Of a stretch of DNA of 64,000 nucleotides, positions 34,627-42,791 are shown piece by piece (position 1 is the first letter of the stretch; each line of letters opens with the position of its first letter). The position numbers and the translations under genes are program-made. The notes beneath the pieces were generated by a model. The model was not told the origin of the DNA, made no database searches, and worked only from the letters and a program-made list of their open reading frames with translations. The stretch comes from Diaminobutyricibacter sp. McL0608 (GTDB lineage: Bacteria > Actinomycetota > Actinomycetes > Actinomycetales > Microbacteriaceae): NCBI RefSeq assembly GCF_039613825.1, contig NZ_CP154826.1, positions 3,596,001-3,660,000 of the forward strand. The letters run 5' to 3'.

Positions 34627-36465
34627 ATGCGTGTTGAACCATTTTTGGCGGCGAGCGAGCAAGACGGGACATACCCGCGGCCGCAGCTCGTTCGCGACCG
34701 GTGGGCTGAACTCGGAGGGGCGTGGGAGTTTGAATTCGACGACGCGGACGCGGGCCGCGAGCGCGGCTGGCATGCCGGACAATCGCTCTCGCGCAGGATC
34801 ATCGTCCCCTTCCCCCCTGAGTCCGAGGCCTCGGGTATAGGGGAAACCGGGTATCACCGTGTTCTGTGGTACCGACGCACGGTCACCACGAGCGAGATCG
34901 AGGCGACCGGTCACGCTGACGGAAACACGCTGCTTCTCCATTTCGGGGCCGTCGACTACCGGGCCGACGTGTGGGTTAACGGATTACACGTTGTCCACCA
35001 CGAAGGCGGGCACACCCCGTTCGCGGCGACGGTTCCGCGACCAGGGAAGGGCTTCGAGATTGTCGTTCGCGTCGAAGATGACCCGCTCGATCTCGGCCAG
35101 CCTCGCGGAAAGCAGGACTGGGCCGAGCAGCGACACGTGGTCTGGTACGACCGCACGAGCGGCATCTGGCAGCCGGTCTGGCTCGAGTCAGTTCCTGGTG
35201 TACACATCACGCACCTTGCGTGGCGACCTGACATCATCACAGCTGAGGTGCGACTGGCGATCGAACTCTCCGCCCATCCCGTCGTCGGCACCAACGCGCG
35301 TGTCACCCTGCGCCTCGGTAGCAAACTGCTGGCAGAGCAGACTCTGCTCGTGTCGGAGTCCCGCACGACCGTGGTGGTCACCGTCGACGCGTTGCGCAAC
35401 GGGCAGGCGCACGAGGATGTGCTTTGGTCGCCAGAGCGGCCCACGCTCATCGATGCGACTGTTGAACTCGAAGTACCCGGGCAGGAGCGAGACACCATCG
35501 CTTCCTACTTCGGTTTCCGCCAGATCGGCGAGGGTGCGGGGCGGTTCCTGCTCAACGAGCGACCATACGACATCCGAGGCGTTCTCTCGCAAGGCTATTG
35601 GCCTCACTCACACCTCGCTGCTCCGGGTCCGGGCGCCTTGAGGGCGGAAGTCGAACTCATCCGTGAGCTCGGCTTCACCACTGTGCGCGTCCATCAGAAG
35701 ATCGAGGACCCTCGGTTCCTCTACTGGACCGACCGCCTGGGCCTCTTGGTGTGGGAGGAGATGCCGAGCACGTACGAGTTCTCGGCCACCGCATCCGCTC
35801 GCCTTCTGGCGGAGTGGACTGAGGTGATCCGCCGGGATGCCTCGCATCCGAGCATCGCCGTCTGGGTGCCATTCAACGAGAGTTGGGGCGTTCATCATGT
35901 GGCGAAAGACCCCGCGCAGCAGAGCCTGGTTCGCGCGATGTACCACCTGACGAAATCACTCGATACGTCACGGCTCGTCGTCTCCAACGATGGCTGGGAA
36001 CACACGTGCTCCGACCTGCTGACCATCCACGACTACGAGAACGACCCGGTCCAGCTGCTCGCCTCGTACGGCACAGGGGACGCGGTGCGTGGCTGTCTGG
36101 ACGAGATCGCCCCCAATGGACGACGGATGCTGGTTGGGACCGACGAGGAACGCACGCGCACCGCGGCACGGCCCGTCGTACTCAGCGAGTTTGGCGGTGT
36201 CAGTATCGAGCCGTCAGAGGAAGGCGCGTGGGGATATCAGCTTGTCGAGTCGCACGAGCACCTCGAACAGCACCTCGTCAGCCTTTTCGCTGCGGTCCGC
36301 GGAACCGAAACCCTCGCTGGCTGGTGCTATACACAACTGACCGACACGGCGCAGGAAACCAATGGCCTCACGGACGAGCACCGCGTCCCCAAAATCCCTG
36401 TCGAACGCATCCGCGCGATCCTTCGGGGCGAGGACCATTTGCGCGTGCCTGTCGATCAGCGATAG
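34627..36465 (+). CDS. GH2-family beta-glycosidase
   Basis: A 612-residue intracellular glycosidase. Order: GH2 sugar-binding domain (GAWEFEFDDADAGRERGW, GAVDYRADVWVNG), an Ig-like middle (about 195-310) and a TIM barrel. The acid/base glutamate is in WVPFNESWGV and the nucleophile in VVLSEFGG. Length is close to beta-glucuronidase-type GH2 rather than the 1000-residue LacZ. Substrate may be a beta-galactoside or beta-glucuronide from arabinogalactan. Own operator-bearing promoter. Confidence 0.88.
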   Translation: MRVEPFLAASEQDGTYPRPQLVRDRWAELGGAWEFEFDDADAGRERGWHAGQSLSRRIIVPFPPESEASGIGETGYHRVLWYRRTVTTSEIEATGHADGNTLLLHFGAVDYRADVWVNGLHVVHHEGGHTPFAATVPRPGKGFEIVVRVEDDPLDLGQPRGKQDWAEQRHVVWYDRTSGIWQPVWLESVPGVHITHLAWRPDIITAEVRLAIELSAHPVVGTNARVTLRLGSKLLAEQTLLVSESRTTVVVTVDALRNGQAHEDVLWSPERPTLIDATVELEVPGQERDTIASYFGFRQIGEGAGRFLLNERPYDIRGVLSQGYWPHSHLAAPGPGALRAEVELIRELGFTTVRVHQKIEDPRFLYWTDRLGLLVWEEMPSTYEFSATASARLLAEWTEVIRRDASHPSIAVWVPFNESWGVHHVAKDPAQQSLVRAMYHLTKSLDTSRLVVSNDGWEHTCSDLLTIHDYENDPVQLLASYGTGDAVRGCLDEIAPNGRRMLVGTDEERTRTAARPVVLSEFGGVSIEPSEEGAWGYQLVESHEHLEQHLVSLFAAVRGTETLAGWCYTQLTDTAQETNGLTDEHRVPKIPVERIRAILRGEDHLRVPVDQR

Positions 36466-36911
36466 GGTCCGGTCGAGCTGATTGGCGCACCCCTAAGGAG
36501 ATTGAAAGCTCGAGTTTGGGGTTTCGGAACAGCGTATCCAACTGAGGGTCGCGCTTTGGCGATGCCGATGCGCCAGAGCTTGCGGTCGTCGGTGCGCAAT
36601 CGCCCTGCCGCCGCCTCGCCGCCGGAGAGGTCACATCGTGGGTGACCCATTAGACAAGGCAATTTGCGCGACCCGGATCTGCACCCACGACAACGGATCA
36701 CAGTAGGCAACGGAATCCGGGCGCGTATTGAAAGTTGGCGAACTAGCGCCGAAACTAACAATCGACCTGTCGGGACCTTCAGCCGCGCCCGCGCAGAACA
36801 ATCGTGAAAAACCGTGGCCCCTCATACTTCCCGTCGCAGCTGCGGAGTCAGTATCCGTCATCCAAAAAAGCTCTCCAACCGACCGGAATCGTGCCTTAGG
36901 GTCATGCGCGA

Positions 36912-36935
36912 ACCGCTTTGAAATCCCAAAGCGGT
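36912..36935. repeat. Perfect 9-bp inverted repeat
   Basis: ACCGCTTTG (36912-36920) and CAAAGCGGT (36927-36935) with a six-base loop. The right arm is the start of the 23-bp direct repeat. No T-run follows. Confidence 0.7.
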
Positions 36936-36949
36936 GAGTAGACGGCGAG
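36927..36949. repeat. Right copy of 23-bp direct repeat
   Basis: Matches 14087-14109 in 21 of 23 bases, same orientation. It lies 77 bases before the intact tRNA-Gly, while the left copy lies 112 bases after the broken one. Confidence 0.75.
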
Positions 36950-37004
36950 TTTGGCCAAAAACCATTGACCGGGTAGTCTGGGCGACAGCCCTACTTCCCA
37001 GTGT

Positions 37005-37058
37005 TTTACTGGGATTCCGGGCCGCGCGAGTGTAGTTCAATGGTAGAACTTCAGCTTC
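37005..37058 (+). repeat. Right copy of 54-bp imperfect direct repeat
   Basis: Counterpart of 13922-13975: 21 bases upstream of, and the first 33 bases of, the intact tRNA-Gly. The offset between copies is exactly 23083 bases. Confidence 0.85.
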
Positions 37059-37099
37059 CCAAGCTGATAGCGCGGGTTCGATTCCCGTCACTCGCTCCA
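37026..37099 (+). tRNA. tRNA-Gly (anticodon CCC)
   Basis: Complete cloverleaf. Acceptor GCGAGTG (37026-37032) pairs with CACTCGC (37089-37095), the discriminator is T, and CCA is encoded (37097-37099). D-arm TAGTTCAATGGTAGA; anticodon stem TCAGC/GCTGA around loop TTCCCAA gives anticodon CCC; T-arm CGGGTTCGATTCCCG. It borders the arsenic island on its right and the sugar loci on its left. Confidence 0.95.
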
Positions 37100-37169
37100 G
37101 TTGTCACGTCTCAAGCTACTTGGGCTTTTTCTCAACCTAGTTGGGCATCTGGACGCGCCACCGCGATCA

Positions 37170-37835
37170 TTACGCCGTGACTTCCTCGATTTCCAACGAT
37201 GCGAGCAGCTTGTCGATGTGCGCTTTGATCTCGTCGCGGATGATCCGGACCTGCTCGATCGGCAAATCGGCCGGGTCGGCGAGAGCCCAGTCTTGGTAAC
37301 GCTTGCCTGGGTAGACGGGGCAGGCGTCACCGCATCCCATTGTGACGACGATGTCTGCCGCTTGGACGACGTCGTCGGTCAACGGCTTGGGGAACTCCTG
37401 GCTGATGTCGAGACCGAGTTCTTCGATCGCCTGGACCACGGATGCGTTCAATTCACTGGCGGGCGCGGACCCTGCAGACCGGACGTGCACTCGCCCGCCG
37501 GCCAGATGGTTCGTGAGGACGGCGGCCATCTGCGAGCGGCCGGCGTTCTGTTCGCAGACGAACAGGATCTCCGGAAGCGGTGATTCGATCGCGCCCTTCA
37601 CCTGGGCGAGCGCCGTGAGCCGGTCAGCCGCGAATCGTGCGGTCCGCGAAGCGAGGTGCGCCTTTACGGTGGCGGTACGCAGAAGGCCCGCGTACGACTC
37701 GAGCACATACCGTTCAACGGTCTCCTCGGCGAAGACTCCAGCGAAGCGTTCCGAGAGTTCGATCGAGAGTCGATGCAGCGATTGCTCTGGGAAGGCGAGC
37801 CCGGGCATTGCCCGGCGGTTGCTGAATTCGCTCAT
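37170..37835 (-). CDS. arsC: Arsenate reductase with N-terminal helical domain
   Basis: A 221-residue reductase of the low-molecular-weight phosphatase fold that converts arsenate to arsenite. An N-terminal helical domain (about 20-75, EETVERYVLESYAGLL) precedes the catalytic domain: P-loop FVCEQNAGRSQMA (CX5R) and VTMGCGDACPVYPGKRYQDW with the further cysteines. This two-domain form resembles the thioredoxin-linked C. glutamicum ArsC1'. ATG 37835 is chosen (GGAG upstream). It lies 16 bases after the second arsC on the same strand. Confidence 0.9.
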   Translation of the reverse strand: MSEFSNRRAMPGLAFPEQSLHRLSIELSERFAGVFAEETVERYVLESYAGLLRTATVKAHLASRTARFAADRLTALAQVKGAIESPLPEILFVCEQNAGRSQMAAVLTNHLAGGRVHVRSAGSAPASELNASVVQAIEELGLDISQEFPKPLTDDVVQAADIVVTMGCGDACPVYPGKRYQDWALADPADLPIEQVRIIRDEIKAHIDKLLASLEIEEVTA

Positions 37836-37851
37836 GGTGATCCGTCTCCTG

Positions 37852-38262
37852 CTACGCGGTGACGGGAATGATCTCGGACAGGAGAGTCTGTATGCGACCC
37901 TTGATGTCGTCGCGGACGCGGCGGACAACGGTGATGTCCTTGCCCGCGGGGTCTTCGAGTTCCCAGTCCTCGTAACGCTTGCCGGGGAAGATCGGGCAGG
38001 TGTCCCCGCATCCCATCGTGATCACGACATCCGAGTCCTGAACGGCTTCAGTCGTCAGGATCTTCGGCACATTGTTGGCGATGTCGATGCCCTCTTCGGC
38101 CATCGCCTGGATGGCCACCGGATTGATCTGGTCCTTCGGCTCCGACCCCGCCGAGAGCACCTGCACTTTCCCTTCGGAAAGCGCAGCCATGTAGCCGGCG
38201 GCCATCTGCGACCGTCCAGCGTTGTGAATACAGACGAAGAGGACGACAGGGATCTCAGACAT
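37852..38262 (-). CDS. arsC: Arsenate reductase, short form
   Basis: A 136-residue single-domain ArsC. P-loop FVCIHNAGRSQMA at the N-terminus and VITMGCGDTCPIFPGKRYED. No helical N-terminal domain. It resembles the short actinobacterial enzymes that use mycothiol/mycoredoxin (family knowledge; the reductant is not readable here). It is the first gene of a two-arsC unit, divergent from the channel gene, with an ArsR-like site between. Confidence 0.9.
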   Translation of the reverse strand: MSEIPVVLFVCIHNAGRSQMAAGYMAALSEGKVQVLSAGSEPKDQINPVAIQAMAEEGIDIANNVPKILTTEAVQDSDVVITMGCGDTCPIFPGKRYEDWELEDPAGKDITVVRRVRDDIKGRIQTLLSEIIPVTA

Positions 38263-38343
38263 TGCGGCGCTCTCCAAGGGCTCGGGATGGGCGGATGATT
38301 GGGATGCATTCACCGCCGTCAATGGTTCTAGTATGCGCAAACC

Positions 38344-38363
38344 CATAGATGTCTGTCAATGTG
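38344..38363. promoter_or_regulatory. Candidate ArsR site between arsC and channel gene
   Basis: CATAGATGTCTGTCAATGTG matches 14 of 20 bases of the repeat upstream of arsR at 41206-41225, including the TGTCAATG core. It lies 81 bases from the arsC start and 12 from the channel start. Confidence 0.6.
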
Positions 38364-38375
38364 TATGCTGACGGA

Positions 38376-39101
38376 ATGACGCTTGCCGAACCCGTTTCGA
38401 CCGCCCGAAAACTGACCGCGGAACTCGCCGGAAGCGCCCTGCTCGCCGCACTGGTGGTGGGTTCAGGGATAGCGGCGCAACGCCTCTCGCCCGGAAACAT
38501 CGGACTTCAGTTGGCCGAGAACGCCGCGGCAACCGCGGCCGGGCTCTTCGCGCTGATTCTCATCTTCGGCCCGGTGTCCGGTGCCCATTTCAACCCGGTC
38601 GTGTCGCTAGTCGACTCCGCCTTCGGACTCCGCGGCTGGCGCGAATCGGGCCTGTACATCCCGGTTCAGGTGGCGGGCTGCATCCTGGGCACCATCCTTG
38701 CGAACGTGATGTTCGCGCTGCCAGCGGTCGAGATCAGTCAGACCGCCCGGATCACGGGACCGCACTTCCTGTCCGAGGTCATCGCGACGGCAGGCCTTGT
38801 CCTCGTCATCTTCAGCCTCGCCCGGTCCGGTCGCACCAGCTGGGCGCCCGCGGCCGTCGGCACCTACATCGGCGCCGCCTACTTCTTCACCAGTTCCGCG
38901 AGCTTTGCAAATCCCGCGATAACAATCGGTCGGATGTTCACCGACACCTTCACCGGCATCGCACCAACTTCAGTCCCGGGCTACCTCACCGCCCAGCTCA
39001 TTGGCGGCGCGGTCGGGTTCGTCTTCATCCGGTTCCTCTACCCGACGAAGCGCGCGGGAAGACTGGTGGCGCCGGACTTGGTAGCGACGCCGATGTCATA
39101 G
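38376..39101 (+). CDS. Aquaporin-type arsenite channel (MIP family)
   Basis: A 241-residue channel with six helices and two half-helix motifs: HFNPVVS (first NPA, changed to NPV) and FANPAIT (second NPA). The setting in an ars cluster suggests passage of arsenite produced by the reductases, as in AqpS/GlpF-containing ars operons. ATG 38376 is chosen because the earlier ATG (38349) falls inside the putative ArsR site. Confidence 0.85.
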   Translation: MTLAEPVSTARKLTAELAGSALLAALVVGSGIAAQRLSPGNIGLQLAENAAATAAGLFALILIFGPVSGAHFNPVVSLVDSAFGLRGWRESGLYIPVQVAGCILGTILANVMFALPAVEISQTARITGPHFLSEVIATAGLVLVIFSLARSGRTSWAPAAVGTYIGAAYFFTSSASFANPAITIGRMFTDTFTGIAPTSVPGYLTAQLIGGAVGFVFIRFLYPTKRAGRLVAPDLVATPMS

Positions 39102-39137
39102 CTGACGGTCGGAGGTCGCGCAGCTGTGGTTCGCCGA

Positions 39138-39686
39138 TCAGAGCGAATCGATCAGCTCACGCACGCGCGCTTCGATGTCGTCACGAATTTCACGCACCTT
39201 CGACAACGGCTGCCCGGCCGGGTCGCCAAGCTCCCAGTCCAGGTAGCGGCGCCCCGGGTAGACGGGGCAGGCGTCGCCGCAACCCATCGTGACCACCACA
39301 TCCGCAGCGCGCACAACCTCGTCGGTGAGGGGTTTCGGATACTCGCCGGCGATCGGCACCCCGATCTCATCGAGCGCCGCGACCACGGTCGGGCGAACCA
39401 TATCGACCCGGTTGGAACCAGCCGTGCGCACATGGACACGGTCGCCGGCAAGGTGCTTGAGGATCGCGGCGGCCATCTGGGATCGGCCCGCGTTCTGGAC
39501 GCAGACGAACAGCACCTCGGGGCGGTCGCCGACGACGTGGTCCTGGTTCGCGAGGGCGCTCAGCCGGTCAGCCGCGAACTGGGAGGTAAGCGAGGCGAGG
39601 TTTCGGGTGATGCCGGACAGCCTGACTAGCAGTTCGTGGCTCTCGTGCACGTAGCGCTCGACCGTCTCGCTGAAGCAGCCCCTCAT
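39138..39686 (-). CDS. arsC: Arsenate reductase, third copy, shortened N-terminus
   Basis: A 182-residue ArsC: partial N-terminal helical domain (CFSETVERYVHESHELLVRL), P-loop FVCVQNAGRSQMA and VTMGCGDACPVYPGRRYLDW. Compared with the 221-residue copy, about 30 N-terminal residues are missing, and the DNA directly upstream encodes an arsR fragment in another frame. The catalytic domain looks intact, so it may be functional, but its promoter and start are uncertain. Confidence 0.8.
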   Translation of the reverse strand: MRGCFSETVERYVHESHELLVRLSGITRNLASLTSQFAADRLSALANQDHVVGDRPEVLFVCVQNAGRSQMAAAILKHLAGDRVHVRTAGSNRVDMVRPTVVAALDEIGVPIAGEYPKPLTDEVVRAADVVVTMGCGDACPVYPGRRYLDWELGDPAGQPLSKVREIRDDIEARVRELIDSL

Positions 39687-39753
39687 CGAGAAGCACCTTG
39701 AGGCGATGGCTCACCGTCGGCTGGGTCAGGCCGAGGGGTTTCGGCAAGCCGCG
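39664..39753 (-). pseudogene. arsR fragment abutting the third arsC
   Basis: A frame different from arsC reads LPKPLGLTQPTVSHRLKVLL then DEGLLQRDGR: the recognition helix and wing of an ArsR repressor (compare LGLSQPTVSHHLKILMDAG in the intact arsR at 41243). Neither end of the gene remains. Recombination appears to have joined an arsR internal segment to an arsC. Confidence 0.7.
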
Positions 39754-39842
39754 TGACGGATGCGCTTGAGACTGCGCAGCGTCCCGGTCGCGTCAGGCAC
39801 CCCACTCATAGACCGAAGCCTATGCGACGAAGCGCAACCTCG

Positions 39843-41156
39843 TCAGGAGCAGCAGGAGCCGGGTGCCTGATCGGTCGAGCAGACTCCGGTGGCAGGGAGC
39901 ACGAGTTGCACGTTCGTGGCCGACGCGACGTCGCCGGCAAGCCACGCGGTGATCGACCGCACCTGCTCGTAGCCGGTGGCGAGCAGGAAGGTCGGTGCTC
40001 GACCGTAGGACTTCATTCCGGCCAGGAAGAAGTTCGGCTCTGGCTGCTCGAGTTCGGCGAACCCGTGTGGGGCGACGGTGCCGCAGCTGTGGATGTTCGG
40101 GTCGATGAGCGGCGCGAGTCGTTTCGGCGCTTCGACGATCTCGTCGAGCTCAAGCCGGATCTCGCGCAGCATGTCGAGGTTGGGCCGGAACCCGGTTGCG
40201 TTCACCACGATGTCGGTCTGGTGTTCGACCAGTTCGCCGTTGCGGTGCCCGATCAGGCGAACACCGGATCCGGACCGGGTCAGCCGCACGATCTCGAACC
40301 GGTCCAGCTGTTCGACAGTTCCGTCGGCGACCAACTGGTCGACTCGGGAGCCGATCGCGGCACGTGCGGCGAGCTCGTCATCTGGTGAGGACGACACGCG
40401 GACCGCACTGGCGTTACGGATCAGCCAGGTGATTCGGGTGCCGGGCTCCTCCTGCGCCAGCCTGGCGAGGTTGAGCACGGTGTTCGCAGCCGAGTGGCCA
40501 GCGCCGACGACGGTGGTGTGCCTGCCGGCGAACTGGGACCGTTCGCGGCCCAGCACATCCGGAAGGGCGTGGCTGACCCGGTCGGCTACCTCAGGTAGTC
40601 CGAGCGGTTCCAGCCCGGTCGAGGCCAGGCTGTTCGGGGTCAGGTAGGTCCCCGACGCGTCGATGACGGCGCGAGCCGACACCTCGTCGATAGCGCCGGA
40701 TGCGTCTGTGATCCTCAAGAGGAACGGTGTCTGTGCGCGGTTGGCGGTCCGGGTGCGGTCCATGCCTACTCGGCTGACCGCGCTGACCGTGATACCCGAG
40801 CGAGTCCGAGAGGCGATCTCGTCGAGCTGAGCGAGCGGGCGCAGGTAACGGCTGAGGAAGTCGGCCCCGGTCGGCGCGGTCACATCACCAGGAGCACGCC
40901 ATCCGTTCGCCTCGAGCAGTCGGCGGGCGGCCGGGTCGATCAAGTGCCGCCATGGCGAGAAGAACAGGATGTGACCCCACTGGTCGATGCTGCTGCCCGC
41001 ACTTTCGCCCGATTCGTAGATCACGAAGTCGATGCCTCGTTCCACGAGGTTCGCAGCCGCGGCCAAGCCGATCGGGCCGGCGCCGATGATGGCGACGGGC
41101 AGGCCGTCGAGGCGGCTGCTGCGCACGGCAGGTGCGGTCAGGTCGATGAGCGTCAT
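39843..41156 (-). CDS. ArsO-like flavin-dependent monooxygenase
   Basis: A 437-residue FAD/NADPH oxidoreductase. ATG 41156 starts just before the FAD fingerprint AIIGAGPIGLAAAANLVERG; a second dinucleotide motif VVGAGHSAANTVLNLARLA and NATGFRPNLDM follow. This matches the flavoprotein monooxygenases found in ars operons (ArsO group), whose reaction is not settled. The C-terminus ends with a CCS cysteine pair, suggesting thiol or arsenic contact. It is divergent from arsR, with two repeat sites between. Confidence 0.8.
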   Translation of the reverse strand: MTLIDLTAPAVRSSRLDGLPVAIIGAGPIGLAAAANLVERGIDFVIYESGESAGSSIDQWGHILFFSPWRHLIDPAARRLLEANGWRAPGDVTAPTGADFLSRYLRPLAQLDEIASRTRSGITVSAVSRVGMDRTRTANRAQTPFLLRITDASGAIDEVSARAVIDASGTYLTPNSLASTGLEPLGLPEVADRVSHALPDVLGRERSQFAGRHTTVVGAGHSAANTVLNLARLAQEEPGTRITWLIRNASAVRVSSSPDDELAARAAIGSRVDQLVADGTVEQLDRFEIVRLTRSGSGVRLIGHRNGELVEHQTDIVVNATGFRPNLDMLREIRLELDEIVEAPKRLAPLIDPNIHSCGTVAPHGFAELEQPEPNFFLAGMKSYGRAPTFLLATGYEQVRSITAWLAGDVASATNVQLVLPATGVCSTDQAPGSCCS

Positions 41157-41169
41157 AGCTCCTCCGGTA

Positions 41170-41225
41170 CATCGAAGTTTGTCGATGAAGTTACTATCAT
41201 CCATTCATCGAAGAATGTCAATGAA
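41170..41225. promoter_or_regulatory. Paired ArsR sites in the arsO-like/arsR divergent promoter
   Basis: CATCGAAGTTTGTCGATGAA (41170-41189) and CATCGAAGAATGTCAATGAA (41206-41225) agree in 17 of 20 positions, 36 bases apart. They lie between the divergent starts (41156 and 41243) and resemble imperfect palindromes of the type bound by ArsR dimers. Confidence 0.75.
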
Positions 41226-41242
41226 CGGGTAGAGTGTGCGTC

Positions 41243-41593
41243 ATGACAACCGTCGAACTACTTTCGGTCACCGCCGCAGGATCGTGCTGCGCCCCGCTGA
41301 CCCGCGAGACGATCTCGACCGAGGATGCCGAGTCAATGGCTGTCGCGTTCAAGGCGCTCGGCGACCCCACCCGACTGCGGCTGCTCTCCATAGTTGCCGC
41401 ATCCGAAGGCGAGGAGGCGTGCGTCTGCGACCTTACCGATCCGATCGGACTGAGCCAGCCGACCGTATCCCATCACCTGAAGATCCTGATGGACGCCGGC
41501 TACCTCACCCGCTCGAAACGGGGTACCTGGGCCTACTACAAGTTGGTTCCCGGAGCGCTCGATCGGGTTTCGCAGCTGCTGAAGACGGCGTGA
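41243..41593 (+). CDS. arsR: ArsR-family arsenite-responsive repressor
   Basis: A 116-residue winged-helix repressor. N-terminal GSCCAPL and a third cysteine pair in CVCDL match the As(III) site of the C. glutamicum ArsR type, which uses an adjacent Cys pair near residue 15 plus one near 55. Helix-turn-helix LGLSQPTVSHHLKIL-type (here IGLSQPTVSHHLKIL). ATG 41243 chosen over GTG/ATG further upstream inside the operator. Its stop overlaps the next start (GTGA). Confidence 0.93.
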   Translation: MTTVELLSVTAAGSCCAPLTRETISTEDAESMAVAFKALGDPTRLRLLSIVAASEGEEACVCDLTDPIGLSQPTVSHHLKILMDAGYLTRSKRGTWAYYKLVPGALDRVSQLLKTA

Positions 41594-42780
41594 CCACGAC
41601 CGGGACTGCGACGCTCGCACCGAGCAGAACGCGTTCCGGCTGGTCACTCGCGGCGCTCTCGGTCGGCCAGATCGTCAGTTGGGGTGTCCTCTACTACGCG
41701 CCGATCGTCGCTGCACCCGCGATTGCCGCCGACACCGGCTGGACACTGACCGAAGTCACTGCGGCAATCTCAGCCGGCCTCATCGTCTCCGCCGCAGCGG
41801 GCATCGCAGTCGGTCGACTGATCGACACGTGGAGCCCCCGCGTCGTCATGTCTCTCGGCGCCATCACAGGCACTGCCGGAATGATCGCAGCGGCCCACGC
41901 ATCCAGCCTTCTTTGGTTCTTCGTAGCGTGGACGGTCGTGGGTGTGGCGCAGGCCGCCGTCCTCTATCAGGCCGCGTTCGCCGTCATCACCCGCCGCTAC
42001 GGGGCGCGGCGACAAGGCGCGCTCGCGGTGCTCACTCTAGCGGGCGGCTTGGCCTCGACAGTGTTCGCCCCGATCACTGCCACGCTTCTCACTGCGTGGG
42101 GGTGGCAGACCGCTCTGATCGTCCTCGCGGGCGTCCTGCTCGTCATCACGCTTCCCCTGCATTGGTTCACCGTCGAGCAAGCCTGGGCGCACCAGAGCCA
42201 GGATCACACCGCCCGTGCGCATACCGTTTCGACGGTGATTCGCACCCGTCGGTTCTGGACGCTGACGGTCGCCGTGGGGCTACTGACAGCCAGCCTCTAC
42301 ACCGTCACGCTGTCACTCATCCCCCTCCTCACCGAGAAGGGATTCAGCTACCGCACGGCGGCCCTCGTACTCGGACTCGTCGGCGCCGGCCAGGTTGTCG
42401 GCCGGCTGCTGTTCTTCGTCACGCCGCACGGGACACGACCATGGATGCCGCTCGCGCTCGTGTCAGCGCTATCCGTCGTCCTTCTCACCTCCCTCGCCCT
42501 CATCCCCGGACCGCTCTGGCTGCTGATCGCGACCGCCATCGCAACCGGCGCGGTACGCGGAGCACACACCCTCGTCCAGGCGTCCGCCGTCGCAGACCGG
42601 TGGGGCACCCAGAACTACGGGTCGATCAACGGTGTCTTCGCAGCTCCAATCACGATCCTGACCGCCCTCTCGCCGGCGCTCGGCCCGATCATCGCCACCG
42701 GCGTCGGCTCGTATTCAGCGATGGCCCTCGTGATGGCGGGCATTGCGCTCCTTCCTCTCGCCCTCGCACGCGCAACCTAG
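41590..42780 (+). CDS. MFS transporter in ars operon
   Basis: A 396-residue major-facilitator protein with 12 predicted helices. GTG 41590 overlaps the arsR stop. Motifs: VGRLIDTWSPRVVMSLGAIT in the loop 2-3 position and RRYGARRQGALAVL mid-protein. Position inside the arsR operon argues for export of an arsenical, like other ars-linked MFS proteins; the substrate (inorganic or organic) is not defined by sequence. Confidence 0.85.
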   Translation: MTTTGTATLAPSRTRSGWSLAALSVGQIVSWGVLYYAPIVAAPAIAADTGWTLTEVTAAISAGLIVSAAAGIAVGRLIDTWSPRVVMSLGAITGTAGMIAAAHASSLLWFFVAWTVVGVAQAAVLYQAAFAVITRRYGARRQGALAVLTLAGGLASTVFAPITATLLTAWGWQTALIVLAGVLLVITLPLHWFTVEQAWAHQSQDHTARAHTVSTVIRTRRFWTLTVAVGLLTASLYTVTLSLIPLLTEKGFSYRTAALVLGLVGAGQVVGRLLFFVTPHGTRPWMPLALVSALSVVLLTSLALIPGPLWLLIATAIATGAVRGAHTLVQASAVADRWGTQNYGSINGVFAAPITILTALSPALGPIIATGVGSYSAMALVMAGIALLPLALARAT

Positions 42781-42791
42781 AACGGAGCACC

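Larger units (their letters stand above)
36466..37025. other. Gene-free junction between sugar locus 2 and tRNA-Gly
   Basis: A 560-base stretch without a credible gene; frames here are short and lack starts. It contains the right copy of the 23-bp repeat (36927-36949), a 9-bp perfect inverted repeat (36912-36935) and the tRNA promoter region (TTGACC at 36965-36970 is a candidate -35). It looks like a decayed element end. Confidence 0.5.

Noticed and set aside
36858-37091. Minus-strand frame reading AEVLPLNYTR across the tRNA-Gly
   Set aside because: It is the antisense of the tRNA gene; the same spurious peptide appears opposite the tRNA fragment at 13754-13993.
41236-41589. Upstream extension of the MFS gene frame
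   Set aside because: It overlaps arsR in another frame; the GTGA junction at 41590 gives a natural start.
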